NCBI RefSeq assembly: GCF_000718775.1
Contig: NZ_JOCB01000037.1
Location: 1 to 64,000 of the forward strand
Direction of reading: 5' to 3'
DNA: 64,000 nucleotides
Source of the DNA: Streptomyces sp. NRRL S-31
GTDB lineage: Bacteria > Actinomycetota > Actinomycetes > Streptomycetales > Streptomycetaceae
Position numbers and translations under genes: made by a program. This document shows, one piece after another, positions 1 through 7,844 of the stretch. Positions within the stretch are counted from its first letter, which is position 1, and each line of letters starts with the position of its first letter. A model generated the notes under the pieces. It had not been told where the DNA came from. It searched no databases and was given only the letters and a program-made list of their open reading frames with translations.

Positions 1-244
1 GCAAGAACCAACCCGCATCTCCAGCGGCACGAGCACCACAAACCGGCGATCTAGAAATCGCTGGATACACGGGCAGTCCTGGCGAAAACGACCTCTGAGT
101 GGCCGTTTGCGCGCTCCAATGATCGCGTTCACCCCCCGATCGGCCAGAGCCGCTGCCGATCGTCAGGAGTGTCGCCTGCGGGAGCCGCTGTTTCACCTGT
201 GTGCTCTGCCGGGTCGGCACCGACTGTGCCGAGGGGATACGGCG
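1..244. other. Window edge, no gene recognised
   Basis: This stretch lies downstream of the LysR gene stop (that gene reads leftwards). Frames on both strands were read and none gives a recognisable product. The long open plus-strand frame that crosses it is antisense to the LysR gene and is a GC-bias artefact. A minus-strand frame stays open to the left edge, so the end of a gene outside the window cannot be excluded. Confidence 0.4.
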
Positions 245-1132
245 TCACGGAGCTGCGGGACCGAGGGCCAGGAGGGCCCGCAGTGGTCGGGTGGGCTGCG
301 GTGTACCCCGCCAGATCAGTGCCTTGCGGTAGGTGAGGGAGGGGCTGACCGGGACAGCACTGACGCGGGGGTTGCCGGCGAGAGCCCGGTCGGTGCCCAC
401 CGTCAGGGAGACACCGATGCCGGCCTCCACCAGGGCGACGTGAAGGGCCGCGTCGTTGGTCGCGTACCGGGTGGCGAAGTCGATGCCGGCGGCATCGAAC
501 GCGGACCGCAACCATGGCCGCAGTCCGCTCTCCTGGCCGTAACTGATCAGGGTCTTTCCGGACAGCAGCTCGATGGGGATGCTCGTGCGACCTGCCAGCG
601 GGGAGTCCGCCGGGACGACGGCCACGATCTCGTCTTCGAGCATGACCACACTGCGTATGCCCTGGGGCAGGGGATGCTCCGGCAGGGCCACGACGGCGGC
701 ATCCAGCTCGCCGTTCTCGACGCGCGAGATGAGTCCGGCGCTGCGCCCCTCGACGAGCTGCACGGCGACGCCCGGGTACCTGCGGTGGAAGGCTCCCAGG
801 AGCGCGGGCAGACGGGTGTGCTGGACCCCGTCCACAGTGCCCAGGAGGAGCGTGCCGGTGACCAGCGCGGTGCGGGAGGCGAACTCCGCGATCACCCTGT
901 CGGCATCGGCGAGGGTCTGGCCGGCCAGGGGAAGCAGCACCCGGCCGGCCTCGGTCAGGCGGACGCTGCGTGGATTGCGTTCGAAGAGTGCTTCCCCGAG
1001 TTCCTTCTCCAGGGAGCGGATCTGGTGACTCACGGCAGGCTGTGCGACGGACAGCCGGTCGGCGGCGCGGGTGAAGCTCTGCTCCTCGGCCACGGCGACG
1101 AAAAACCGCAGGGTTCTCAATTCCACAGTCAT
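245..1132 (-). CDS. LysR family transcriptional regulator
   Basis: This 295-residue DNA-binding regulator has normal LysR length. Residues about 5-64 form the winged helix-turn-helix (LRTLRFFVAVAEEQSFTRAA, then PAVSHQIRSLEKELG). Residues about 90-290 form the periplasmic-binding-protein-like effector domain (TGTLLLGTVDGVQ onwards). It reads away from the 1664 gene across a 531-base intergenic region, the usual geometry for a LysR protein that controls its divergent neighbour. The ATG start is supported by the canonical N-terminus beginning MTVELRTLRFFV. The effector is unknown. The downstream unknown gene, carboxymuconolactone-decarboxylase-like gene and MFS transporter are the likeliest targets, which is inference from position only. 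Confidence 0.93.
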   Translation of the reverse strand: MTVELRTLRFFVAVAEEQSFTRAADRLSVAQPAVSHQIRSLEKELGEALFERNPRSVRLTEAGRVLLPLAGQTLADADRVIAEFASRTALVTGTLLLGTVDGVQHTRLPALLGAFHRRYPGVAVQLVEGRSAGLISRVENGELDAAVVALPEHPLPQGIRSVVMLEDEIVAVVPADSPLAGRTSIPIELLSGKTLISYGQESGLRPWLRSAFDAAGIDFATRYATNDAALHVALVEAGIGVSLTVGTDRALAGNPRVSAVPVSPSLTYRKALIWRGTPQPTRPLRALLALGPAAP

Positions 1133-1152
1133 TCACCTCATTTATTGCTGGC

Positions 1153-1180
1153 ATCGAAAAACGGTCTTTGACCTCGAAGC
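1153..1180. promoter_or_regulatory. Candidate LysR operator
   Basis: The perfect inverted repeat GGTC-TTT-GACC (1163-1173) is flanked on both sides by TCGA and sits about 30 bases upstream of the LysR start codon, in the AT-rich patch. LysR proteins classically bind T-N11-A sites with dyad symmetry in the divergent promoter region. The assignment is inferred from position and symmetry. Confidence 0.4.
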
Positions 1181-1212
1181 TATTTATCCCGACTCTAGAG
1201 GAATGGCGGATG

Positions 1213-1314
1213 TGAGACAGGCGTCGAAGCGCCTTGACGGGCGGCTGGACCCTGACCACCCTGGCCGCGGCAGCCCTGGCCGCGCTCGGTGCCACGCTCG
1301 CAGCCAGGGCGTAG
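1213..1314 (+). pseudogene. Possible remnant of a membrane protein C-terminus
   Basis: A short frame without a plausible start, ending at TAG 1312-1314, encodes a hydrophobic helix (GGWTLTTLAAAALAALGATL, then AARA) followed directly by the stop. The composition resembles the last transmembrane segment of a multipass transporter and is unlike random high-GC translation. It could be the tail of a transporter once divergent from the LysR gene and later replaced. It could equally be chance alanine-rich translation. Confidence 0.2.
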
Positions 1315-1663
1315 CGAAGCGTTCGGCAGTCCTCTCAAGGTCGGGTGCAACCGCCGGAGAAAGGCACCGTACGCAGTGCGTCGCATGGATATCGGCGATG
1401 CGCTGACGGGCAATCGCCACCGGTGCACCGGTTCTAGGGTTGCGGCATCGGAAGAAACCGAACCGACGCCGTGGCACCGGTCGTCCCGATGCGGGAACCG
1501 GTGGCGACGGCCCGGCCCGCACCAATCTCTCACCCTGCCCCGTCCTGGGCCGCGATGCGGTCGACGGATGACCGAGGGCGGGCTGAACCGGCAGCGTCCG
1601 GTCGGTCTGCCCCTGCACAAGCCGGCCCGGTTCCAGCCGTGGCCCTCACTGAAAGAGCAGACA

Positions 1664-2218
1664 ATGAGTGATCCGAAGAAGGTCCTGACCGATCTGGTGC
1701 TGTCCACCTCGACGGAGCACGCGCCGCTCGACGCGCCCTGGGACGCGATCGACATCGCTGACTGGCTGCTGAACCTGCCGGACAAGGAGTACCAGCGCTG
1801 CGCCCCGCCCGACCACAAGGCGGCGGGGTACACCACGACCGACGACGGCAGGCCGATGTCGATCAACGTGGAGATGATCGGCACCGGACTGGTGATCCAG
1901 CACTACGTCGCCGAAATCGCCGAGAAGCACCACTGCCACATGGTGTCCACCTCCGATGTGCTCACCCCGCACGGCTGGACGTCGGTCCAGGTGATCTGGG
2001 ACCTGTCGGTCAAGGACAACGGCGACGGCACCGTCACCTACACCAACCAGGTCACCAGCCACCCCACCCAGGAGTTCATGGAGTTCAACGAGAAGAACGG
2101 CATCACCTTCGAGCAGGCCGTCGCCGCACGGCAGGCCGCCTCCGGTGACCACAACCGGCGGGAAACGCCGCTGTTCGCCGCGAGCATCGCGCGCCACGCC
2201 CTCGCTCGGAGCTCGTGA
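1664..2218 (+). CDS. Conserved-looking protein of unknown function
   Basis: The product is a 184-residue soluble protein with no signal peptide or membrane segment. The start ATG 1664 is chosen because the residues upstream in this frame are arginine-rich filler. The reading is codon-biased like its neighbours. Residues about 60-130 alternate beta-like segments (MSINVEMIGTGLVIQHYVAE, WTSVQVIWDLSVKDNGDGTV), which could be a START/SRPBCC-like or dehydratase-like fold, but I do not recognise the family. Its stop overlaps the start of the next gene (ATGA), so the two are translationally coupled. It reads divergently from the LysR regulator and may belong to its regulon. Confidence 0.75.
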   Translation: MSDPKKVLTDLVLSTSTEHAPLDAPWDAIDIADWLLNLPDKEYQRCAPPDHKAAGYTTTDDGRPMSINVEMIGTGLVIQHYVAEIAEKHHCHMVSTSDVLTPHGWTSVQVIWDLSVKDNGDGTVTYTNQVTSHPTQEFMEFNEKNGITFEQAVAARQAASGDHNRRETPLFAASIARHALARSS

Positions 2219-2550
2219 TGACGCAGTCCCCGACACCTTCCGCGCCGTTGTCGCCGCGCGAGATGGCCCGCGCCTTCACCCCGGCCCTGACCGAGCTGGT
2301 GGAGGACCCTCTGTACAGCGAGGTCTGGGCGGATCCCGCTCTCAGCCCGCGGGACCGCAGCATCGCCACCGTCGCCGCGGTCGTGGCGCTGTACCGCCCC
2401 GAAGAACTGCCCGCGCAGTTGCGGCGCGCCGTCGACAACGGGGTGACACGGGCCGAACTCGGCGCGCTCATCACACAGATCGCGTTCTACGCGGGCTTCC
2501 CCGCGGCCATCAGCGCCTCGGCCATCGCGGCTCGCATCCTCCCGGACTGA
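2218..2550 (+). CDS. Carboxymuconolactone decarboxylase (CMD/AhpD-like) family protein
   Basis: This 110-residue alpha-helical protein has the length of a single CMD domain. The segments PLYSEVWADPALSPRDRSIA, LRRAVDNGVTRAELGALI and IAFYAGFPAAISA match the gamma-CMD pattern. There is no CxxC pair, so an AhpD-type peroxidase role is unlikely and a lactone or decarboxylase-like role, or an orphan stress role, fits better. Translation starts at ATG 2218, overlapping the previous stop; a GTG three bases upstream is the alternative. The substrate is unknown. Confidence 0.82.
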   Translation: MTQSPTPSAPLSPREMARAFTPALTELVEDPLYSEVWADPALSPRDRSIATVAAVVALYRPEELPAQLRRAVDNGVTRAELGALITQIAFYAGFPAAISASAIAARILPD

Positions 2551-2592
2551 GAACGCACACCCCGGGCCCTCGCCGAGAACGCACACCGCGGG
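2549..2592 (+). repeat. 18-bp direct repeat
   Basis: GAGAACGCACACCCCGGG (2549-2566) recurs as GAGAACGCACACCGCGGG (2575-2592), with one mismatch and a 26-base period. It lies right after the CMD-like stop and before the MFS gene. It may be a regulator site or a small duplication. Confidence 0.6.
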
Positions 2593-2672
2593 TCTCCGGG
2601 GCCACCGCCCGTTCCCGTCTTTCCACGTACGTCGAGGACCGCAGCAGCGCGTCCCGCGCAGCAGGAGGTCCG

Positions 2673-4025
2673 ATGACGCCAGACGAGGAACGGGCGGCCG
2701 GCCCCTTCCGGCAGTTGGCCCCCCGGCAGGCGTTCTGTCTCCAAGCCTCGGTCGTGGTCTTCTTCCTCGCCGGGGCAAGCGCGCCCACTCCGCTCTACGC
2801 CACCTACCAGCAGGAGTGGCACTTCTCGCCGATCACCACCACGGTGATCTTCGGCGTGTACGCGGTGGCGATCCTGCTCGCCCTGCTCATCGTCGGCTCG
2901 CTCTCCGACCACGTCGGACGCCGGCCGGTGATCTTCGGCTCCATAGTGGTCCAAGCGGCAGCGGTGGTCGTTTTCACCGGCGCCGACGGAGTGCCCGATC
3001 TGGTGTGCGGCCGGATTCTCCAGGGGTTCGCGACCGGCACGGTCGTGGGTGCCGTGGGCGCCGGCATGATCGACGTCAGCCGCTCGGCGGGAACCCTCGC
3101 CAACGCGGTGACGCCGGCCGCGGGTACCGCTGTGGGCGCCATGGGATCAGGGCTTCTGGTGACCTACGCGCCCCAGCCCACGCACCTCGTCTACAACGTT
3201 CTTCTGGTCGTCTACGTACTGCAGGCCGTCGGCGTGCTCCTCATGGCCGAGACTGCTGCCCGTACCCCTGGCGCGCTGCGCTCACTGCGTGTGAGCTGGA
3301 CCCTGCCGGCGCGGGCACGCGGTCCGCTGCTGAGGGCTGCGCCGGTGGTGCTGGCCGTCTGGGCGCTGGCCGGTTTCTACGGCTCCCTGGGCCCGGCACT
3401 GGTCCATCGTGTCGTTCCCGGTCGGGGCGCGCTGCTGGGTGGACTCGCCCTGTTCACGCTGACGGCCTGCGGTGCCCTGACCGTCCTCGTGCTACGCGAT
3501 GCCGCCCCCGCTGCCACGATGCAGGTGGGGGCCCTGGCTCTCATCGGTGGTGTGGGGATCACCCTGTTGTCTGTCGCGCTCGGCTCCGCCGGACTGTTCT
3601 TCGTGGGCACGGCGATCGCCGGTGTCGGGTTCGGGGCCGGCTTCCAGGGCGGCGTCCGCACGGTGGTACCGCTCGCCGAACCACACGAGCGGTCGGGGCT
3701 GTTGTCGGTCATGTACCTGATTTCATATCTCGGCTTCGGCCTGCCGACGATCGTTGCCGGAGTGATCGTCGTGTACGGCGGCGGGGTGGCAAGGGCTGCC
3801 TACGAGTACGGCACAACCGTGATGCTGTTCGCGGCAATGGCTTTCGCCGGCACTCTCGGACGCCGGTCCGCCCCGGCCCCATCCGCTCCCGCGGTGCCCG
3901 TGTCCAGCCGGCACGACACCGCGGTCGATGTGCGCGCCGACGGGATCAGCCCCCGTGCTGCGTCCGCTCACCGTTCCTCCTCGCACGGCGACGTTCTGGC
4001 ACCCAAGGGAGACGAACAGCGATGA
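2673..4025 (+). CDS. MFS transporter, 12-TM drug/metabolite antiporter type
   Basis: The product is a 450-residue inner-membrane protein. The start ATG 2673 has the ribosome site GCAGGAGG just upstream. The N-terminus continues into TM1 (AFCLQASVVVFFLAGASAPT). The classic loop 2-3 motif is present as GSLSDHVGRRPVIFG, and about twelve hydrophobic segments follow, ending near residue 400. A polar tail of about 45 residues closes the protein. It overlaps the universal stress protein start by four bases, so the pair is co-translated. The substrate is not deducible; the context suggests export or stress-linked transport. Confidence 0.9.
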   Translation: MTPDEERAAGPFRQLAPRQAFCLQASVVVFFLAGASAPTPLYATYQQEWHFSPITTTVIFGVYAVAILLALLIVGSLSDHVGRRPVIFGSIVVQAAAVVVFTGADGVPDLVCGRILQGFATGTVVGAVGAGMIDVSRSAGTLANAVTPAAGTAVGAMGSGLLVTYAPQPTHLVYNVLLVVYVLQAVGVLLMAETAARTPGALRSLRVSWTLPARARGPLLRAAPVVLAVWALAGFYGSLGPALVHRVVPGRGALLGGLALFTLTACGALTVLVLRDAAPAATMQVGALALIGGVGITLLSVALGSAGLFFVGTAIAGVGFGAGFQGGVRTVVPLAEPHERSGLLSVMYLISYLGFGLPTIVAGVIVVYGGGVARAAYEYGTTVMLFAAMAFAGTLGRRSAPAPSAPAVPVSSRHDTAVDVRADGISPRAASAHRSSSHGDVLAPKGDEQR

Positions 4026-4531
4026 ACCAGCCGACACCTGTCACGGCCCCGCGGATCGTCGTGGGCGTCGACGGCTCACCCCCGTCCAAACGGGCTCTGG
4101 TCTGGGGCGGTTACATGACCGCCACGATGGGAGGCGTGCTGGAGGCCGTGACCGCGTGGCAGAACCCCCCTTCCTGGACCGGCGTGGCCGACGACTGGGA
4201 CCCCGCCGCCGACGCCGGCGCCATGCTGTCTGCCTGCTGCGCCGAGGTGTTCGGCGATGCCCCGCCCGGGAACCTGCGGATCACGGTTCGTGAGGGCGCC
4301 GCCGCGGCCGTCCTGCTCGGCGCGAGCGTGGGTGCCCGGATGCTCGTGCTCGGCAGCAGGGGCCACGGCGGTTTCGCGGGTCTCCTGCTGGGATCGGTCA
4401 GTGCCGCATGCGCCGAGCACGCCCCCTGTCCAGCCTTGGTCATCCACGGCGACGGCCTGCCGCCGGCTGCCGCCGTCGCGTTCGGCACGGGTCGGAACAC
4501 CCCCGCAGCGACGACGGAGGGAACACGATGA
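4022..4531 (+). CDS. Universal stress protein (UspA family), single domain
   Basis: This 169-residue cytosolic protein begins PRIVVGVDGSPPSKRALVWG, the standard Usp beta1-alpha1. The ATP-binding motif G-x2-G-x9-G-S is intact (GSRGHGGFAGLLLGS, about residues 110-125), so it belongs to the nucleotide-binding class. The start ATG overlaps the MFS stop (ATGA), and its own stop overlaps the start of the truncated oxidoreductase (ATGA), giving a coupled trio. Usp genes in actinomycetes are often under redox or dormancy control, which fits the oxidoreductase remnant behind it. Confidence 0.9.
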   Translation: MNQPTPVTAPRIVVGVDGSPPSKRALVWGGYMTATMGGVLEAVTAWQNPPSWTGVADDWDPAADAGAMLSACCAEVFGDAPPGNLRITVREGAAAAVLLGASVGARMLVLGSRGHGGFAGLLLGSVSAACAEHAPCPALVIHGDGLPPAAAVAFGTGRNTPAATTEGTR

Positions 4532-4836
4532 CTGCACACGAAGAAGCCCGGAGCGGGAGGAAAGCCCCGGAGTCCAGCCCCTACCGGCACCCCGCAGCCG
4601 GATGGGGCGCGGCGAAGAGTGTCGCGCAGTTCCTCGTGCGCGAGCCCGGCCCGGTGTCCGGTACACGTGCCATCCAGCGCATGAACCACGAGAACGGCGG
4701 ATTCGACTGTCCGGGAATCGCGTCCATCACGGCCGTGAACCGGGTGCAGTCGTTGGTGCTCCCGACGGTGACGGTGAAGGCGATATGCCCACTTCGTGCC
4801 GGAGGCGGGGAAGAAGGGGCGTACGGCGATCGATAG
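4528..4836 (+). pseudogene. Truncated FdhF/YdeP-type molybdopterin oxidoreductase, N-terminus only
   Basis: The first 62 or so residues (SSPYRHPAAGWGAAKSVAQF, then AIQRMNHENGGFDCPG) match my recollection of the N-terminus of the YdeP/FdhF-like molybdopterin oxidoreductases, proteins of about 750 residues. Right after FDCPG, where the family continues with CAWP, the sequence changes to an unrelated tail (IASITAVNRVQSLVLPTVTV) and stops after 102 codons. The rest of the enzyme, including every molybdopterin-binding region, is absent. The break is at about base 4714, and normal core genes resume at 4956. This looks like a deletion or recombination scar and not a functional short protein. Confidence 0.72.
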
Positions 4837-4955
4837 CCTTCCGGGGGAGTGGGAGAAGGGGGCCGCCGGCGCGAACTCCCCGGATTCTCCCCAGGACCCG
4901 TCCTGAGCGCCCACCACCTGGGCCGCGGCACGTAAACAGCGAGGTGAGAGGCCCC

Positions 4956-6818
4956 ATGTTCACGACCCGTCCCACCCTCCAGGGCACCTTCGGCATGGTC
5001 TCCTCCACCCATTGGCTGGCCTCGCAGTCGGCGATGGCGGTCCTGGAGGACGGCGGCAACGCCTTCGACGCGGCCGTGGCCGGCGCCTTCGTGCTGCACG
5101 TCGTCGAGCCGCACCTGAACGGGCCGGCCGGCGAGGTGCCGATCCTGCTCGCCCCGGCGGGCGGCGCCGTACGCGTGCTGTGCGGGCAGGGCGTGGCCCC
5201 GGCGGGCGCCTCGGCCGCCCACTACCGGGGGCTCGGGCTGGACCTCGTCCCCGGCACCGGACCGCTCGCCGCCGCCGTGCCCGGCGCCTTCGACGCCTGG
5301 CTCCTCCTCCTGCGCGACCACGGCACCAAGTCCCTTGAGGACGTGCTGAAGTACGCCATCGGGTACGCCGAGCACGGGCACGCTCCCGTGGAGAACGTCG
5401 GCGCGACCGTCGCGAGCGTGCGGCGGCTGTTCGAGACCGAGTGGACCTCGTCGGCCGAGGTGTACCTGCCGGGCGGCAGGCCGCCCCGGCCCGGCACGCT
5501 GCTGCGCAACCCCGCGCTCGCCGCCACCTGGAAGCGGCTGCTGGCCGAGACCGCGCGCGCGGGCGGCCGGGAGGCCCGGATCGACGCCGCGCGCGAGGTG
5601 TGGCGCTCCGGCTTCATCGCCGAGGCCCTGGTACGGCAGTCCGGGCGGCCCACCATGGACACCAGCGGTGAACGGCACACCGGCACGCTCACCGGGGCCG
5701 ACCTGGCCGGCTGGTCGGCCGGCTACGAGGCGCCGGTGACGTACGACCGGGACGGCTGGACCGTGTGCAAGGCCGGACCCTGGAGCCAGGGCCCCGTGCT
5801 GCTCCAGCAACTCGCCCTGCTCCCGCCCGAACTGCCCGCGTACGGCGGTGCCGACTACGTCCACCTGCTGATCGAGGGCTGCAAGCTCGCCATGGCCGAC
5901 CGCGAGGCATGGTACGGCGACGCCGCCGAGGTCCCCCTCGCAGAGCTGCTGTCGGACGGCTACAACGCGCGGCGGCGGACCCTGATCGGCGATGCGGCCT
6001 CCTACGAGCTGCGCCCCGGCAGCCCCGGCGGACGCACCCCGCGGCTGCCCGCACACGCGCACGCGCGCGTACCGGCCGGTCCGGTGCCCGGCTTCGACCC
6101 GATGGGCGCCGGCGAGCCGACCGTCGCGCCGCTGCCCGGCGCGCCGACCCTCGCGGAGGCGACCGGGGAGGCGCAGGTGACCGGGGAGGCCGAGGTGGCC
6201 GCCGACGGCACCACCCGCGGCGACACCTGCCACCTGGACGTCGTCGACCGCTGGGGCAACATGATCGCGGCCACGCCCAGCGGCGGCTGGCTCCAGTCCA
6301 ACCCCGTCGTCCCCGAACTCGGCTTCCCGCTCGGCACACGCCTCCAGATGACCTGGCTGGAGGAGGGCCTGCCCGGCTCCCTCACCCCCGGCCGCCGCCC
6401 CCGCACCACCCTCACCCCGTCGCTGGCGCTCCGTGACGGCGTGCCGGTCATGGCGTTCGGCACGCCCGGCGGCGACCAGCAGGACCAGTGGCAGCTGCAC
6501 TTCTTCCTCGCCGCCACCCTGCGCGCCCCGGTCCGCGGCGGCCTCGACCTCCAGGGCGCCATCGACGCCCCCAACTGGCACAACGACAGCTTCCCCAGCT
6601 CCTTCCACCCGCGCCGCCGGCGCCCCGGCAGCGTGACCGTGGAGTCCCGTACGGACCCGGCGGTGATCGCGGAACTGCGGCGGCGCGGCCATGACGTCAC
6701 CGTCGGCCCCGCCTGGTCCGAGGGGCGGCTGTGCGCGGTGGCCCGGGACCCGGAGACCGGCATCCTGTCGGCGGCGGCGAACCCGCGCGGCATGCAGGGG
6801 TACGCCGTCGGCCGCTGA
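4956..6818 (+). CDS. Gamma-glutamyltransferase family protein
   Basis: This 620-residue N-terminal-nucleophile hydrolase cleaves gamma-glutamyl bonds or transfers the glutamyl group. The start ATG 4956 follows GAGGTGAGAG. Residues 13-60 (VSSTHWLASQSAMAVLEDGG, NAFDAAVAGAF) are the family N-terminal signature. The autocleavage and catalytic threonine is Thr424 in GDTCHLDVVDRWGNMIA, and the small-subunit signature TPSLALRDGVPVMAFGTPGG follows. No signal peptide is seen, so it is probably cytosolic, unlike secreted glutathione-degrading Ggt. The active motif is DTCHLD where many Ggts have TTHL, so the substrate may not be glutathione. It lies alone at the junction with the accessory segment. Confidence 0.92.
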   Translation: MFTTRPTLQGTFGMVSSTHWLASQSAMAVLEDGGNAFDAAVAGAFVLHVVEPHLNGPAGEVPILLAPAGGAVRVLCGQGVAPAGASAAHYRGLGLDLVPGTGPLAAAVPGAFDAWLLLLRDHGTKSLEDVLKYAIGYAEHGHAPVENVGATVASVRRLFETEWTSSAEVYLPGGRPPRPGTLLRNPALAATWKRLLAETARAGGREARIDAAREVWRSGFIAEALVRQSGRPTMDTSGERHTGTLTGADLAGWSAGYEAPVTYDRDGWTVCKAGPWSQGPVLLQQLALLPPELPAYGGADYVHLLIEGCKLAMADREAWYGDAAEVPLAELLSDGYNARRRTLIGDAASYELRPGSPGGRTPRLPAHAHARVPAGPVPGFDPMGAGEPTVAPLPGAPTLAEATGEAQVTGEAEVAADGTTRGDTCHLDVVDRWGNMIAATPSGGWLQSNPVVPELGFPLGTRLQMTWLEEGLPGSLTPGRRPRTTLTPSLALRDGVPVMAFGTPGGDQQDQWQLHFFLAATLRAPVRGGLDLQGAIDAPNWHNDSFPSSFHPRRRRPGSVTVESRTDPAVIAELRRRGHDVTVGPAWSEGRLCAVARDPETGILSAAANPRGMQGYAVGR

Positions 6819-6904
6819 CGGCCCGGCCGGCGGCACCCGCTGTTCCGTCCGATTCCACCCCGGGTTCACCCGCGGGGCGGGGATTGTCAGAGGGACGTGC
6901 TGTG

Positions 6905-7759
6905 ATGGGACACATGATCGAAGAGACGGAAACCATCGAGGAGTTTCTCGCCCGCCGCTCGGCCGACGTGGAGACGGCGGTCCGCGAGGCCGCCGCGGCC
7001 GAGATCCTGCCCCGCTTCCGCCGCCTCGCCGCGCACGAGGTGGACCAGAAGAGCGGCCCGCACGACCTGGTGACGGACGCCGACCGCCTCGCCGAGGCAC
7101 GGCTCACCGCGGACCTCCGCGCCCTGCTGCCCGGCTCGGTCGTCGTCGGCGAGGAAGCGGTGCACGCCGACCCGGCGGTGTACGGGGCGCTCCAGGGCGA
7201 CGCGCCGGTCTGGATCGTCGACCCGGTCGACGGCACCCGCCAGTTCGTCCACGGCGACGACGGCTTCTGCACCCTGGTGGCGCTCGCCCACCGGGGCACC
7301 GTGCTCGCCTCCTGGACCTACGCCGCGGCGCGCGGCGCCTTCGCCACCGCCGTCCGCGGCAAGGGCGCCTTCCTGGACGGCGAGCGGCTGTTCGCCGGTC
7401 CGCCCGGGCCCGGCCGGGACCTCGTCGTCGCCACCTCCCACCCGGACTACACCACCGACGACCAGAAGCGCGCGCTGCGCGCCCTGTGGACCGACGGCCT
7501 CGCCCCGCGCGCGTGCGGCTCCGCGGGCCTGGAGTACCTCGCCGTCGCCCGGGGCGAGGTGGACGCCGTCGCGTTCTCCTGGGAGGCCGCCTGGGACCAC
7601 GCGGCGGGACTGCTCCTGGTCGAGGAGGCGGGCGGCGCGCACCTCACCCTGACCGGCGAGCCCTTCCGCGTCACCGGCGGCAACGCCCTGCCGTTCACCG
7701 CCGCCCGGGACGCTGCCACCGCCCGCCGGGTGGCCGGCCTGCTGCGCGCCGGGTCCTGA
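6905..7759 (+). CDS. Inositol monophosphatase / histidinol-phosphatase-like phosphatase
   Basis: This 284-residue Mg-dependent sugar phosphatase starts at ATG 6905, with AGGGA nine bases upstream. Metal-binding motifs are present: GEEAVH near residue 82, the DPVDGTRQFVHG signature (about 101-112), and the late WDHAAG motif (about 225). DLVTDADRLAE is the substrate-side motif. The family includes inositol-1-phosphatase, 3'-phosphoadenosine phosphatase and the HisN histidinol phosphatase of actinomycetes. TRQF in place of TxNF argues slightly against classic inositol phosphatase. The exact substrate is open. Confidence 0.9.
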   Translation: MGHMIEETETIEEFLARRSADVETAVREAAAAEILPRFRRLAAHEVDQKSGPHDLVTDADRLAEARLTADLRALLPGSVVVGEEAVHADPAVYGALQGDAPVWIVDPVDGTRQFVHGDDGFCTLVALAHRGTVLASWTYAAARGAFATAVRGKGAFLDGERLFAGPPGPGRDLVVATSHPDYTTDDQKRALRALWTDGLAPRACGSAGLEYLAVARGEVDAVAFSWEAAWDHAAGLLLVEEAGGAHLTLTGEPFRVTGGNALPFTAARDAATARRVAGLLRAGS

Positions 7760-7761
7760 AC

Positions 7762-7780
7762 CCCGGCCACCCGGGCCGGG
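7762..7780 (+). terminator. Candidate terminator of the phosphatase gene
   Basis: A seven-base-pair GC hairpin (CCCGGCC paired with GGCCGGG, five-base loop) follows three bases after the stop. There is no U-tract, as is common for Streptomyces terminators. Confidence 0.4.
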
Positions 7781-7844
7781 TCGGCGCCGGTCCCGCGGCA
7801 TATGCTGGCCCCCACTGGCCGTCGGCTGACGAAGGGGTCCGAAG

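Larger units (their letters stand above)
1133..1663. other. Long divergent intergenic region between the LysR gene and the 1664 gene
   Basis: This 531-base region contains an AT-rich patch at about 1140-1195, unusual for this chromosome and a natural place for divergent promoters. It also holds a candidate LysR box (1153-1180), a possible coding remnant (1213-1314), and the inverted motif CGCCACCGGT at about 1415 with its complement ACCGGTGGCG at about 1497. No full gene is supported in any frame. Confidence 0.45.

Noticed and set aside
107..1171. A long plus-strand frame of 354 codons over the LysR gene
   Set aside because: It is antisense to a gene with clear LysR motifs; composition is Gly/Arg/Gln-rich and has no family features. 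It is a by-product of GC bias.
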